DNA of 64,000 nucleotides from Paludibacteraceae bacterium (GCA_024405895.1 JAKSNW010000002.1:1-64000), one strand, 5' to 3'. Positions 1 to 9,471 are shown, counted from the first letter of the stretch. A program made the numbers and translations. Notes: generated from the letters alone by a model not told the origin.

Positions 1-117
1 CGTCGGGACGGAAACCGAGGGCTCGTTTTGCTTCTCGCCGACCGTCGGGACGGAATCCGAGGCTCGTTTTGCTTCTCGCCGACCGTCGGGACGGAAACCG
101 AGGGCTCGTTTTGCTTC
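1..117. repeat. 42-bp GC-rich tandem repeat, about 2.8 copies, continuing off the left edge
   Basis: Units begin at 1, 43 and 84, each opening with CGTCGGGACGGAA and containing GGCTCGTTTTGCTTC; the second unit is one base shorter. Each unit holds a small dyad (CGAG-gg-CTCG followed by TTTT), and each unit junction forms a second dyad, CCGAC-C-GTCGG. A degraded fourth unit start (CGGACGGAAATG) can be seen near 127. The copies are nearly identical, so the array is young or homogenised. The full extent lies outside the window. Confidence 0.85.
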
Positions 118-131
118 AGCGGAGCTCGCGG

Positions 132-171
132 ACGGAAATGAAAGCCCCCGACGCTCTTGCGAGTGCCGGGG
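132..171 (-). terminator. Rho-independent terminator of gcvP
   Basis: Read on the minus strand, downstream of the gcvP stop, an 11-bp stem (CCCCGGCACTC / GAGCGTCGGGG, one mismatch and one wobble) with a 4-base loop is followed by a T-rich run (GCTTTCATTT). It overlaps the decayed end of the tandem repeat, so it may have arisen from a repeat unit. Confidence 0.65.
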
Positions 172-197
172 ACTGAGGTTATCCGATTGTCTCGGGA

Positions 198-3041
198 TTA
201 GTCTTGGGTAACGGTGATGAGGTTGCGGTCGCCCCAACCGTCGTCAACGCGAGCCACGTTAACCCAGAATTTGTTCTCGCGAACCCATTCCAGAGGATAA
301 GCAGCTTTCTCACGTCCGTAAGCGTGTTCCCAGTTGTCGGTGCATACGACATACTCTGGGTGTGGAGCGTTTACGAGCACGTTGTCTTTGGCGTCGGCAG
401 CACCGCTCTTGATTTCTTCGATTTCCATGCGGATGTTGGCCATCATCTCTACGAAGCGGTCGAGTTCGGCGAGGCTTTCACTCTCTGTTGGCTCAATCAT
501 CAAGGTGCCGTGAACAGGGAATGAGAGGGTTGGTGCGTGGTAGCCGTAGTCCATCATACGTTTTGCGATGTCGGCCTCTGTTACGCCGTATTCTGCCTTG
601 AAGTGGCGGCAGTCGAGAATCATCTCGTGACCTACGCGGCCGGTAACGCCAGTGTAAACGATACCGTAACTCTTCTCGAGTTTCTTGGTGAGGTAGTTAG
701 CGCCGAGGATAGCAGCCTTGGTTGCTTCTGCCAAGCCTTCGCCGCCCATCATTGAGATGTAGCCGTAGGTGATTGGGAGCAAGCCGGCGTTGCCGTAAGG
801 TGCTGATGAGATGGCTGTGAATGGTGACTCAGGGTCGATTTCGCTGTGGCTTGGGATGTAGGCTGCGAGTTTCTTGTTGCAGCAGATTGGGCCTACGCCA
901 GGACCGCCGCCTGCGTGAGGTGATGCGAATGATTTGTGGAGGTTCAAGTGGCATACGTCGGCACCGATGAAGCCTGGTGAGGTCAAACCGATCTGACCGT
1001 TCATGTTGGCACCGTCCATGAATACGAGACCGCCGTTGGCGTGGATGATTTCGCAGATTTCGCGGATAGCAGGTTCGAAGATACCGTGGGTTGAAGGATA
1101 GGTGATCATCAAGCCGCAGAGGGTGTCTTTGTATTGTTCTGCTTTAGCGCGGATGTCCTCAACGTCTACGTTACCGTTCTCATCGCAGCGTGTGATGACT
1201 GGGGTCAAGCCAGCCTGCATGGCAGATGCTGGGTTGGTGCCGTGAGCAGATGAAGGGATGAGGATGATGTTGCGCTGTGCGTTGCCGTTGTTCTCGTGGT
1301 AGCGGCGGATGGTGAGCAAGCCTGCATATTCGCCAGCAGCACCTGAGAGGCCTTGGAGACAGCAAGCGTCGAAGCCAGAGATGATCATGAGTTGTTTTGA
1401 GATATTCTCAATCATCTCGGTGTAGCCCTTAACCTGGCTCTTTGGAGCGTATGGGTGGATGTTTTGGAACTCAGCCCAACTCAATGGCAACATCTCAACA
1501 GCAGCGTTGAGTTTCATGGTGCAAGAGCCGAGAGAGATCATGGATTGTGTCAAAGAGATATCTTTGCGGTCGAGCCATTTGATGTAGCGCATCATCTCGG
1601 TCTCGGTGTGATATTTCTCGAAGATTTCGTGCTTCAAGGCTTTGTCCTCACGGAGGGCAGCAGCAGGGATGGTGCTCTCGATGCTGCAGCAGCAGATTTC
1701 AGGAACTGCTTTGCCGAGTACGGCAGCGAATACGTTGAGCATCTTCTTCACGCCCTCGCAGTTGGTGCATTCGTCGGTTGAGATACCGATGGTGCCGTCA
1801 GCGAAGTAGCGGATGTTGATGAGTTCTTTCTCCAAAGCCTCGCGGAGAGTCTCTGCTTTCACGCCGGCAGGGAGTTCGATATGAAGGGTGTCGAAGTATA
1901 CTTTGTTCAACTGTTTGCAACCCATGGCAACGAGAACTTTCTCGATGTAGGTGGCTTTCTTGTTGACGTCGCGAGCGATGGCCTGGATGCCGTCGTTGCC
2001 GTGGTAGGCAGCGTAGAAGCCAGTCATAACGGCTGTGAGAGCCTGAGCGGTGCAGACGTTAGAGAGAGCCTTTTCACGTTTGATGTGTTGCTCACGTGAT
2101 TGAAGAGCCAAGCGGTAGGTTTTCTTGCCGTTGGCGTCTTTTGAGATACCGATGATACGGCCTGGGATCTGACGTTTGTACTCGTCGCGGCAAGCAAGGT
2201 AGCCTGCTGAAGGACCGCCAAAGTACATTGGCATACCCATGCGTTGTGTTGAACCCATCACGATATCAGCGCCCCATTGACCGGCAGGGGTGAGGATGGT
2301 CTGAGCCAAGAGGTCGGCATCGGCAGTTACCAATGCGCCGTGCTCGTGACATTTCTCAGCGAATGCTTTGTAGCAGCAAACTGAACCGTCGCCGGCAGGA
2401 TATTGAACCAAAGCGCCGAAGATTGGGGTTGAGAAGTCGAAGGTCTCGAAGTTGCCAACCAAAACGTTGATGCCCTGGAAGTGAGCGCGGGTGCGGATAA
2501 CGTCGAGGGTGGTGCGGAAGATGTTCTCGTCAACGAAGAGAGTGTTGACGCCTGCTTTCACCATGTCGCGGCTGCGGAGAGCGTTCATCATGGTTACGGC
2601 CTCAGCTGCTGCTGTGCCCTCGTCGAGGAGTGAGCAGTTTGAGAGAGGCAGGCCGGTGATGTCGCAGATCATGGTCTGGTAGTTCAACAAAGCCTCGAGA
2701 CGGCCTTGTGAGATCTCTGCCTGATATGGAGTGTATGAGGTGTACCAAACTGGGTTCTCGAAGATGTTGCGGAGGATAACGGCTGGAGTTTCGCAACCGT
2801 AAAAGCCCATACCGATGTAGTTGTCGGCGATGACGTTCTTCTGAGCCAACTCGTGAATGTGGTTGAAGTACTCAGCCTCGGTCATTGCTTTGCCGAGTGG
2901 GAGAGTTTCTTTGAGTCGGATGTTTGAAGGGATGGTCTGGTCGATGAGTTCGTCGACAGACTTCACACCAACGGTCTCCAACATCTTAGGGAGGTCTTTA
3001 TCGGTGATACCGATGTGCCTGCGTGAGAATTTCTTGTCCAT
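198..3041 (-). CDS. gcvP: Glycine dehydrogenase (decarboxylating), P protein of the glycine cleavage system
   Basis: The pyridoxal-phosphate enzyme that decarboxylates glycine and passes the aminomethyl group to the lipoyl arm of GcvH; cytoplasmic. At 947 residues it is the fused single-chain form, with N-terminal and C-terminal halves that are separate subunits in some bacteria. It opens with RRHIGI, the usual P-protein start. The cofactor lysine is K703 in HLNLHKSFASPHAGGG, followed by the glycine-rich GGGPGVGP. No gcvT, gcvH or lpd gene is adjacent, so the rest of the complex must be encoded elsewhere. It is expressed alone, from a promoter near 3102-3110 to a hairpin at 132-171. I see no glycine riboswitch in the short leader. 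The start at 3041 fits the conserved N-terminus. Confidence 0.97.
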   Translation of the reverse strand: MDKKFSRRHIGITDKDLPKMLETVGVKSVDELIDQTIPSNIRLKETLPLGKAMTEAEYFNHIHELAQKNVIADNYIGMGFYGCETPAVILRNIFENPVWYTSYTPYQAEISQGRLEALLNYQTMICDITGLPLSNCSLLDEGTAAAEAVTMMNALRSRDMVKAGVNTLFVDENIFRTTLDVIRTRAHFQGINVLVGNFETFDFSTPIFGALVQYPAGDGSVCCYKAFAEKCHEHGALVTADADLLAQTILTPAGQWGADIVMGSTQRMGMPMYFGGPSAGYLACRDEYKRQIPGRIIGISKDANGKKTYRLALQSREQHIKREKALSNVCTAQALTAVMTGFYAAYHGNDGIQAIARDVNKKATYIEKVLVAMGCKQLNKVYFDTLHIELPAGVKAETLREALEKELINIRYFADGTIGISTDECTNCEGVKKMLNVFAAVLGKAVPEICCCSIESTIPAAALREDKALKHEIFEKYHTETEMMRYIKWLDRKDISLTQSMISLGSCTMKLNAAVEMLPLSWAEFQNIHPYAPKSQVKGYTEMIENISKQLMIISGFDACCLQGLSGAAGEYAGLLTIRRYHENNGNAQRNIILIPSSAHGTNPASAMQAGLTPVITRCDENGNVDVEDIRAKAEQYKDTLCGLMITYPSTHGIFEPAIREICEIIHANGGLVFMDGANMNGQIGLTSPGFIGADVCHLNLHKSFASPHAGGGPGVGPICCNKKLAAYIPSHSEIDPESPFTAISSAPYGNAGLLPITYGYISMMGGEGLAEATKAAILGANYLTKKLEKSYGIVYTGVTGRVGHEMILDCRHFKAEYGVTEADIAKRMMDYGYHAPTLSFPVHGTLMIEPTESESLAELDRFVEMMANIRMEIEEIKSGAADAKDNVLVNAPHPEYVVCTDNWEHAYGREKAAYPLEWVRENKFWVNVARVDDGWGDRNLITVTQD

Positions 3042-3101
3042 TGTGTTTCTGTGTATATTGTTTTATTTTTTGTATCTTGAGTTTTGTTATCAAAACAACG
3101 T

Positions 3102-3110
3102 GCAAAAGTA
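3102..3110 (-). promoter_or_regulatory. Bacteroidales -7 element for gcvP
   Basis: The minus strand reads TACTTTTGC, matching TAnnTTTG, about 60 bases before the gcvP start. I do not see a good TTTG -33 element at the right spacing, so this is a half-match. Confidence 0.45.
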
Positions 3111-3171
3111 CTTTTTTTTATTGGAAAAGCATCGCTTCCAACCATAGAATTTACGTTCTTGATTACACGTT

Positions 3172-3849
3172 TTATAATGCTTCCGTGAGTGCATTCCACA
3201 AAGGGTCAGAAGGAACGGGAGCTATGATTTCTACGTTCTGCTTTGATACCGGGTGAACGAAAGCCAAACGACGAGCATGCAGTGATATGCCACCATCAGG
3301 ATTGGAACGCGGAGAACCGTATTTCAAATCGCCTTTGATTGGGCAACCCATGGAAGCGAGCTGACAGCGAATCTGATGATGACGTCCAGTTTCCAACTTT
3401 ACTTCAAGTAGTGAGTAACGGTCGCCTCTTGCCAACAAACGGTAGTGAAGAACAGCACGTTTCGAACCCTTTACCTCGTGATCATGCGCAAAGCTTTTAT
3501 TTTTTGCACCATCGCGAACCAACCAGTTTTCCAACGTTCCTTCTGGAGCAACAGGCGTATTCGGAACGATTGCCCAGTAAATTTTCTCTACATTATGCTC
3601 TGCAAACATAGTATTCAAGCGCGCCAAAGCTTTCGATGTCTTGGCAAACAGCACTGCTCCGCTTACCGGACGGTCCAGACGGTGAGTAACACCCAGAAAC
3701 ACATTGCCTGGCTTAGCATATGCTTCCTTCAAATACTGCTTGATGCGGTCGGGCAAAGTTTCATCGCCGGTGCGGTCACCTTGAACAAGGTCACTGGTAC
3801 CTTTGTTAACTGCAATCAGATGATTATCTTCGTAAAGAATGTCAAGCAT
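3172..3849 (-). CDS. RluA-family RNA pseudouridine synthase
   Basis: Converts specific uridines of rRNA or tRNA to pseudouridine. The family signature HRLDRPVSGAVLFAKT (about residues 56-71) includes the catalytic aspartate of HRLD. H-Q-I-R-C-Q-L and the KGDLKYG segment further on are typical of the fold. At 225 residues it consists of the catalytic domain only, with no N-terminal S4 RNA-binding domain, so it resembles the short RluA/TruC type rather than RluC or RluD. The target base cannot be told from sequence. It starts 3 bases after the lepB stop and is probably co-transcribed with lepB and dapB. Confidence 0.9.
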   Translation of the reverse strand: MLDILYEDNHLIAVNKGTSDLVQGDRTGDETLPDRIKQYLKEAYAKPGNVFLGVTHRLDRPVSGAVLFAKTSKALARLNTMFAEHNVEKIYWAIVPNTPVAPEGTLENWLVRDGAKNKSFAHDHEVKGSKRAVLHYRLLARGDRYSLLEVKLETGRHHQIRCQLASMGCPIKGDLKYGSPRSNPDGGISLHARRLAFVHPVSKQNVEIIAPVPSDPLWNALTEAL

Positions 3850-3852
3850 AGA

Positions 3853-5337
3853 CTAACGTTTTCCTGATTTGAAGATACGGTTCCAACGAATGCCACCATG
3901 TTCCTTATCAACAGAAAAGAACACGAAGACCGGACGACCAACAATATGGTCTTCAGGAACAAAGCCCCACATACGAGAGTCTGCTGAGTTGTCGCGGTTA
4001 TCACCCATCATCCAGTAATAATCCATTTGGAATGTATAAGATGTGGCTAACTGACCATTTACATAAGCCTTTCCGTTTTTATAGCTGAGTGTATTACCTT
4101 CGTATGCAGTGATGATACGCTCATAACGAATGATATTATCCTCTGTAAGTTCAATGCTCTCCCCTTTCTTAGGAATATAGAGAGGTCCGTAGTTATGGAT
4201 GTTCCAAACCTGTGAATAAGCCAACGGATAAATCGTAGCATAGTTGTCAGGTACTGCGGTTTCGCGAACGACTTTTTTAACGAAAGGAAGGCCTTCAACC
4301 ACTTTAAGAGTTTCTTTTGTAAGTGAAAGGCGATAGACACTGCCACGAGGATTACCCATTGTATCACAGCCGATATTCATATAACTGAGGAAATCAATAC
4401 TTTCTACTTTGTATGATTCGTCTCCACGTATGTCAAGACGCTTCAAGACATCAGCAGAAAAAGCCGTACCGTCAGTTTCCACGTAATAGGAATACTGCAA
4501 ATGTTCAGGTTCTTCCAATGGCTTACCATTGATATAGACGATATCGTTACGAATTTCAAGCGTCTCACCAGGAAGACCTATACAACGTTTTACATAGTTT
4601 TCTCGACGGTCAACAGGACGCCAGATCAACTTGCCCATCTGACCCTCCTGATTGGCAATAATGCAGCGACCCATGCTGAGGCGCTGACAATACTCTTCGT
4701 AACTCATCACCGAGTCAGATCTCACTGGCATATTATTGAACGAAGCATAGAACGAAAGGGTGTAATAGTCCGGATTTGAGACGTTCTGTGGAACAGAGTC
4801 ACCAGCAGGGAAGTTAAACACTACGATATCATTACGCTGAACATCATGCAAACCCTTCAGACGGCGGTAAGGCCACTGTGGTTTCTCGATGTATGAATTT
4901 TTCGTTGTGCCAGGAATGGTGTTCTGCATCAACGGCAATGACAATGGTGTGTTAGGAATACGAGGACCATATGCCACCTTGCTCACATAGAGATAATCGC
5001 CAACGAGCAATGTTTTCTCCAATGATGAAGAAGGAATCTGATAGTTCTGGAACAAATAGAGGTTGATGAAATAGACAGCAACCAAAGCAAAGATGATGGC
5101 ATCAACCCACGAACAGATGGTGTAGACCACCTTGTTTTGCGTTTTCTTCCAGAAAGTCCAAGGAATGAATTTCGTGATAAACACATCGAAAATCACTGGA
5201 AGCAGAAGCAGCCACCAGAAATTACCTACCCATACGATAAACAAAGTATAGAGCAAGCACCAGAAACCACAGCTTATCCATTGGCGCAAGGTTGGTTTCT
5301 GACGTTTATTTTCGTTTGAATTATTCTCCTGAGTCAT
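3853..5337 (-). CDS. lepB: Signal peptidase I
   Basis: Membrane-bound serine/lysine peptidase that removes signal peptides from exported proteins. There are hydrophobic segments at about residues 22-58 and 75-97. The catalytic serine is S105 in IPSSSLEKTL (box B, usual form PSxSMxPTL) and the general-base lysine is K250 in ENYVKRCIGLPGE (box D). Box E is GDNRDNSADSR near residue 447. At 494 residues it is much longer than E. coli LepB (324). The extra length lies between boxes B and D and between D and E, as is usual in Bacteroidota. Between dapB and the pseudouridine synthase, same strand, in one apparent operon. Confidence 0.95.
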   Translation of the reverse strand: MTQENNSNENKRQKPTLRQWISCGFWCLLYTLFIVWVGNFWWLLLLPVIFDVFITKFIPWTFWKKTQNKVVYTICSWVDAIIFALVAVYFINLYLFQNYQIPSSSLEKTLLVGDYLYVSKVAYGPRIPNTPLSLPLMQNTIPGTTKNSYIEKPQWPYRRLKGLHDVQRNDIVVFNFPAGDSVPQNVSNPDYYTLSFYASFNNMPVRSDSVMSYEEYCQRLSMGRCIIANQEGQMGKLIWRPVDRRENYVKRCIGLPGETLEIRNDIVYINGKPLEEPEHLQYSYYVETDGTAFSADVLKRLDIRGDESYKVESIDFLSYMNIGCDTMGNPRGSVYRLSLTKETLKVVEGLPFVKKVVRETAVPDNYATIYPLAYSQVWNIHNYGPLYIPKKGESIELTEDNIIRYERIITAYEGNTLSYKNGKAYVNGQLATSYTFQMDYYWMMGDNRDNSADSRMWGFVPEDHIVGRPVFVFFSVDKEHGGIRWNRIFKSGKR

Positions 5338-5372
5338 ATTGTTACTTATTTGGATGTTTTTATTGTCTTGAG

Positions 5373-6089
5373 TTAGAATCCGAACATATCATTCATTGTC
5401 AGCCATCCGCTATGCTCTGCAGTGTACTCTGCTGCAAGCACGGCACCAAGGGCAAATCCCTCGCGACTTTTTGCAGAGTGAGTAAACGTGATGGTGTCTG
5501 CGTTACTATCGTATATTACGGTATGAATACCAGGAACCTCACCCTTTCGGATAGCCTCGATACCCATCTGATTAGGTTCTTTTGCATCGCCAAGCACCCA
5601 GGTATCTTTGGCATCAAGATTGTCCATGACAGCTTCTGCCAATGTGATAGCAGTGCCGCTTGGAGCATCTTTCTTGGCTGTATGGTGTGTTTCAGAAAGA
5701 CGTACGTCATATTGTGGGAAACGGTTCATCAGTTCCGCAAGACGGCGGTTAGCTGCAATGAACACATTAACACCAACACTGAAATTTGACGCCCAGAACA
5801 AGGTGTGGCCGTTAGCCTCAACTTCCTGACGAATCTCATTCATCTGCAAAGTCCAACCCGTAGTACCCGATACAACCTTGACACCCTCGCGCCAAGCTGC
5901 ACGATAATTGTTCACGGCACTTTGTGGGGTGGTGAACTCTATGGCAACGTCTGCACTACGGAAAGCATCTGTTTGAATGTCGCCCATATTGTCCACATCC
6001 ACTTTTGCCACTATTGTATGGCCACGCTGCAAGGCAATTTTTTCTATCAACTGCCCCATCTTGCCGTAACCTATCAATGCTATCTTCAT
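5373..6089 (-). CDS. dapB: 4-hydroxy-tetrahydrodipicolinate reductase
   Basis: NAD(P)H-dependent reductase of the diaminopimelate/lysine pathway, feeding peptidoglycan. The Rossmann nucleotide-binding start is IALIGYGKMGQLIE. The substrate-binding and catalytic segment is ETHHTAKKDAPSGTA, containing the His-His pair and the Lys. SGTTGW precedes it. The 238-residue length matches the short Bacteroidales form. It lies between aroB and lepB with gaps of 20 and 35 bases. LysC (17790) is the first enzyme of the same pathway but is in a different transcription unit. Confidence 0.96.
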   Translation of the reverse strand: MKIALIGYGKMGQLIEKIALQRGHTIVAKVDVDNMGDIQTDAFRSADVAIEFTTPQSAVNNYRAAWREGVKVVSGTTGWTLQMNEIRQEVEANGHTLFWASNFSVGVNVFIAANRRLAELMNRFPQYDVRLSETHHTAKKDAPSGTAITLAEAVMDNLDAKDTWVLGDAKEPNQMGIEAIRKGEVPGIHTVIYDSNADTITFTHSAKSREGFALGAVLAAEYTAEHSGWLTMNDMFGF

Positions 6090-6109
6090 ATTTTTCTTTG
6101 TTTCAATAT

Positions 6110-7153
6110 CTAAAATTCACGAATGAAATCAAGGGCTTCAAACACCTCATCTTTACTAACCACTTCACCGGTACGGAAGTAGCCTATGTTGGCAAGCAAG
6201 ACTGTACGAATCTGGTTGAAGCCGTTTTTCTTGTCGCCCATCATGAACGTCAGCAATGAATCGTAATCATTGCAGTCGAACGGCATGACAGCATAGTTCT
6301 CACGTACCCATTGCATGAGTGTTGAAATCATCTGTTTAGGAAAGCCCAAACGAACATGCGACAACCATAAAGCAGCCAGCATGCCCCATGCCACTGCATT
6401 GCCATGAAGTACGGGCTGACCTTTCTGCAGTGCCAATGCCTCAAACGCATGAGCAAAGGTATGACCGAAATTAAGTGCATGACGTACACCATTGTCACGA
6501 GGATCTGATTCAACAAACCTCTGCTTCACTGCTATATTTCGGTGGAGCATTGCTACAAAGCTATTGTCCAACGCTTTTTCCATGTCCAATGCCAAGGTCT
6601 CATCCACCATCTCTTCCGATGTGAGCAGTGCATGTTTCAACATCTCAGCCAAACCTGCAAACCGGTGTTCCACAGGCAATGTCTGTAACGTTTGAGGTAA
6701 CATTATAATATGCAATGGTTCGGCAAACACACCTACACAATTCTTTATGTTGTGGAAATTGAAGCCTGTTTTTCCGCCTACCGATGCATCAACCATGGCA
6801 AGAACAGTGGTCGGCACATTGACAAACGGAATACCACGCAACCAGGTGGCTGCTGCAAAACCGCCGAGATCGGTGACAATGCCACCGCCTATGTTAACCA
6901 CCACGCTGTTTCTTGTGATACCAGCCTGAAGCCATGCATCCCACAATTTTTCCACCGTAGCCAAGTTCTTGGATTCCTCGCCATCATTGACCACTGTTAC
7001 TACAGCATCTCGAAGGTCATTACACTCATGCTGTAACATTGGTAACACCTTGGTGGCTGTATTTTTGTCGACTACGATAGCAATACGATCGTAACGTTCA
7101 GTAAATCCACTGAACGCATCAGCCAAGTTATGTGGAAAAACTATCGGATTCAA
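6110..7153 (-). CDS. aroB: 3-dehydroquinate synthase
   Basis: Second step of the shikimate pathway, converting DAHP to 3-dehydroquinate with NAD and a metal ion. The NAD-binding GGGIVTDLGGFAAATW and the conserved PTTVLAMVDASVGGKTG are clear. The metal-ligand histidines sit in LNFGHTFAHAFE. The 347-residue length is normal. The first enzyme of the pathway is the fusion at 46683-47738. Upstream of dapB on the same strand. Confidence 0.96.
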   Translation of the reverse strand: MNPIVFPHNLADAFSGFTERYDRIAIVVDKNTATKVLPMLQHECNDLRDAVVTVVNDGEESKNLATVEKLWDAWLQAGITRNSVVVNIGGGIVTDLGGFAAATWLRGIPFVNVPTTVLAMVDASVGGKTGFNFHNIKNCVGVFAEPLHIIMLPQTLQTLPVEHRFAGLAEMLKHALLTSEEMVDETLALDMEKALDNSFVAMLHRNIAVKQRFVESDPRDNGVRHALNFGHTFAHAFEALALQKGQPVLHGNAVAWGMLAALWLSHVRLGFPKQMISTLMQWVRENYAVMPFDCNDYDSLLTFMMGDKKNGFNQIRTVLLANIGYFRTGEVVSKDEVFEALDFIREF

Positions 7154-7196
7154 ATCGTTATCGTCTTGTTGTATTGATTATTCGAAAAGGTAACCC

Positions 7197-7532
7197 TTAT
7201 TCGTTGTCCTTTGTCCATTTGAACTGCATGCAAAGGAAATATGCAAAAGCTATTCCAATGCAGTTGGCAACCATGTCACCCAACGACATGGAGCGCATCG
7301 GCACAAAATGCTGAGCCACTTCAGTCATACTGCCCACAACCAACGGAACTATCAACATCCAGCGACGGTTGTGGCCGTATGCCCAGCGAAAGGCAAGTGC
7401 CAATGCTGTATACATTGCCATATGCACCAGTTTGTCAGTATACTGCATCGGACTTTGTGGCAGTTGGTCGCCCGGCAAGAGCGAAACCACCACAATGGCA
7501 AGTGTCAGGGTCCAAGCAGCTATTCGGCGCAT
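7197..7532 (-). CDS. Small VanZ-family membrane protein
   Basis: A 111-residue protein with about four hydrophobic segments. The VanZ-type signature can be read as D-K-L-V-H near residue 32, a G-x-x-x-E segment, then Q-H-F-V-P-M-R-S-M-S-x-x-D and N-C-I-G. The founding member affects teicoplanin susceptibility, but most relatives have no assigned role. I chose the ATG at 7532 rather than a TTG two codons upstream. It starts 12 bases after deoC and is probably translated from the same message. Confidence 0.7.
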   Translation of the reverse strand: MRRIAAWTLTLAIVVVSLLPGDQLPQSPMQYTDKLVHMAMYTALALAFRWAYGHNRRWMLIVPLVVGSMTEVAQHFVPMRSMSLGDMVANCIGIAFAYFLCMQFKWTKDNE

Positions 7533-7544
7533 AAGCAAAACGGT

Positions 7545-8423
7545 TTAGAAGTATTTTACCTCCTTACCAAGTATTGATGCGAGGAGATTATTTGCCAAAC
7601 GACTTGCACCAATACGGAACAGTCTGTTGTTCAACCATTCATCGCCAAGAACAGCTTTCACTATGCTATAGTATTGAACTGCCTCTTCGGTTGTAGAGAT
7701 GCCACCAGCAGGCTTGAAGCCAACGCGACGGCCTGTTTTCTCATAATAAGCCTTGATGGCTGTGCACATGGCATAGGCAGCCTCAAGGGTTGCTGCAGGC
7801 GATGTCTTGCCAGTGGATGTCTTGATGAAATCGGCACCAGAGCACATGGCAATAACAGAAGCTTGTTGCACATCCTTCATAGAAGGGAGTGAGCCTGTTT
7901 CGAGGATAACCTTGAGGTGAGCATTACGGCAAGCCGATTTCAACTCGATAAGCTCATCGCTCACTTCGGTATGACGGCCGCTAAGATAAGTGCCTACACT
8001 CATCACCACATCAATCTCGCTAGCACCGGCAGCCACTGTCAATGCTGTTTCAGCCACTTTGGCTTCAATGAATGTCTGTGAACTTGGGAAACAAGCACAT
8101 ACGCTTGCCACAGGCAATTCTATTTCCAGTGTGTTGACTGCTGTTTCCACCATTGATGGATAGACACACAGTGCTGCCACACTTGGCATCTGAGGGTAGT
8201 CGATAGGGAACATATTCACCTTCTCCACCCAGGCAGCAATGCCTTCCACTGTGTCGGTAGTGTTGAGTTTAGTGAGGTCGATGCTGTTGAAACATCTTTT
8301 CCACACTTCTACGTTATTGTTAGCGTCAAACTCTTTTTCAAGGATATCAGCTACGGCACGCTTGGCCTGTTCGTCGGTGAGGGTGCAGCCGTAGTCGTTA
8401 TATAAGGGTTGAAATTTTTCCAT
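7545..8423 (-). CDS. deoC: Deoxyribose-phosphate aldolase
   Basis: Splits 2-deoxyribose-5-phosphate into glyceraldehyde-3-phosphate and acetaldehyde in deoxynucleoside breakdown. The Schiff-base lysine is in DFIKTSTGK, and the second active-site lysine is in VGFKPAGGIS. At 292 residues it is longer than the roughly 220-residue DeoC of Bacillus and nearer the E. coli type. No other nucleoside-catabolism gene is adjacent; neighbours are the VanZ-like gene and dtd, with gaps of 12 and 15 bases. Confidence 0.95.
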   Translation of the reverse strand: MEKFQPLYNDYGCTLTDEQAKRAVADILEKEFDANNNVEVWKRCFNSIDLTKLNTTDTVEGIAAWVEKVNMFPIDYPQMPSVAALCVYPSMVETAVNTLEIELPVASVCACFPSSQTFIEAKVAETALTVAAGASEIDVVMSVGTYLSGRHTEVSDELIELKSACRNAHLKVILETGSLPSMKDVQQASVIAMCSGADFIKTSTGKTSPAATLEAAYAMCTAIKAYYEKTGRRVGFKPAGGISTTEEAVQYYSIVKAVLGDEWLNNRLFRIGASRLANNLLASILGKEVKYF

Positions 8424-8438
8424 TTCTATATGTTTGTA

Positions 8439-8891
8439 TTATTCTTTATTCTTCGAATCCATCCAGATGGTTACGGGACCATCGTTGAGAAGCGTAACTT
8501 TCATGTCGGCGCCAAAAATGCCTCGTGCCACCGGTTTGCCCAACAATGCCTCCACCTTGGTGCAGAATGTCTCATACATCGGTTTTGAGAAGTCAGGCTT
8601 AGCTGCACGGATATATGAAGGACGGTTTCCTTTGGCCGTTGCTGCCATCAGTGTGAACTGACTCACCAGCATTACCTCACCGCCAATATCCATCACAGAG
8701 CGGTTCATCACACCAGCCTCATCGTCAAACACACGCAGTTTCACGAGTTTGCCTGCGAGATAGTCGATGTCTTCAACAGTATCAGCATCTTCAATACCTA
8801 CAAGCACCATCAGGCCTTGGGCAATACGGCTGACTTCCTGACCGTCAACCACGACTTCGGCATGTTGTACGCGTTGAATCAGCGTTCTCAT
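8439..8891 (-). CDS. dtd: D-aminoacyl-tRNA deacylase
   Basis: Removes D-amino acids (and glycine mischarged on tRNA-Ala) from tRNA. Both active-site signatures are present: VSQFTL in the middle and NDGPVTIW near the C-terminus, which carries the cross-subunit Gly-Pro motif. N-terminus MRTLIQRV is typical. The 150-residue length is standard. Its ATG overlaps the stop of the upstream gene by 4 bases (ATGA), indicating translational coupling. Confidence 0.95.
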   Translation of the reverse strand: MRTLIQRVQHAEVVVDGQEVSRIAQGLMVLVGIEDADTVEDIDYLAGKLVKLRVFDDEAGVMNRSVMDIGGEVMLVSQFTLMAATAKGNRPSYIRAAKPDFSKPMYETFCTKVEALLGKPVARGIFGADMKVTLLNDGPVTIWMDSKNKE

Positions 8892-9415
8892 TTCGCACTT
8901 TCCTCCTGAGAAAGCATAAGCAGACGGCGACCTACTATTTCAGCAGCCATCTTGACCAATTCGCCGCAAGGACGTTTTTTGTAATACTGTTCTGTACGGG
9001 CTTCTGGTGTTGGCTGAGGTGGAGTCATTGGCGAAAGACCAAGGAGTTCGCGACATACAATGCTGCCGTTTTCTGCCTTGAAATCGGCCGCACAAGCCTG
9101 AACCATTTCATAGTTCTTCTTCTTGTTGGCCTTGCCTTCAGGAGTTGACTCCGGCAAGTACATAGGAATGGCGAGACTGCACACAAGGCTCATGCCTGTG
9201 ACAGCTCCGCACACTTCACGCATACGGCCAACACCTCCACCCAACGAACCGGCAATACGGGCAGCCTCATCGGCAGTCAATCCGAAAAGGTCGGCATAAG
9301 CCATATAGACAGCCTGCGAACAGGTGTAGCCTTCTTTGAAGATTCTCTCAGCTTCTGCTGTACGTTTTTCCACTTCGGTAATATCCGTAAGCGGTTTCAT
9401 TGGTTGTATATTCAT
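8888..9415 (-). CDS. C_GCAxxG_C_C family cysteine-rich protein
   Basis: A 175-residue soluble protein with the spaced cysteines that define this family: C in GYTCSQAV, then REVCGAVTGMSLVCSLA, with a later pair of cysteines near the C-terminus (AACAADF, IVCREL). The family is thought to bind a metal or iron-sulfur centre, but the function is not established. It overlaps dtd by 4 bases and so is in the same operon. The start at 9415 is the only good ATG before the conserved region. Confidence 0.8.
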   Translation of the reverse strand: MNIQPMKPLTDITEVEKRTAEAERIFKEGYTCSQAVYMAYADLFGLTADEAARIAGSLGGGVGRMREVCGAVTGMSLVCSLAIPMYLPESTPEGKANKKKNYEMVQACAADFKAENGSIVCRELLGLSPMTPPQPTPEARTEQYYKKRPCGELVKMAAEIVGRRLLMLSQEESAK

Positions 9416-9471
9416 TTGATTTCTATTCTTTTAATTGATTGTCTTAGGGGAGAAAATTCCACAAAGTATTT

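Noticed and set aside
1..117. CRISPR array at the left edge
   Set aside because: Whole 42-bp units are repeated head to tail with no spacers.
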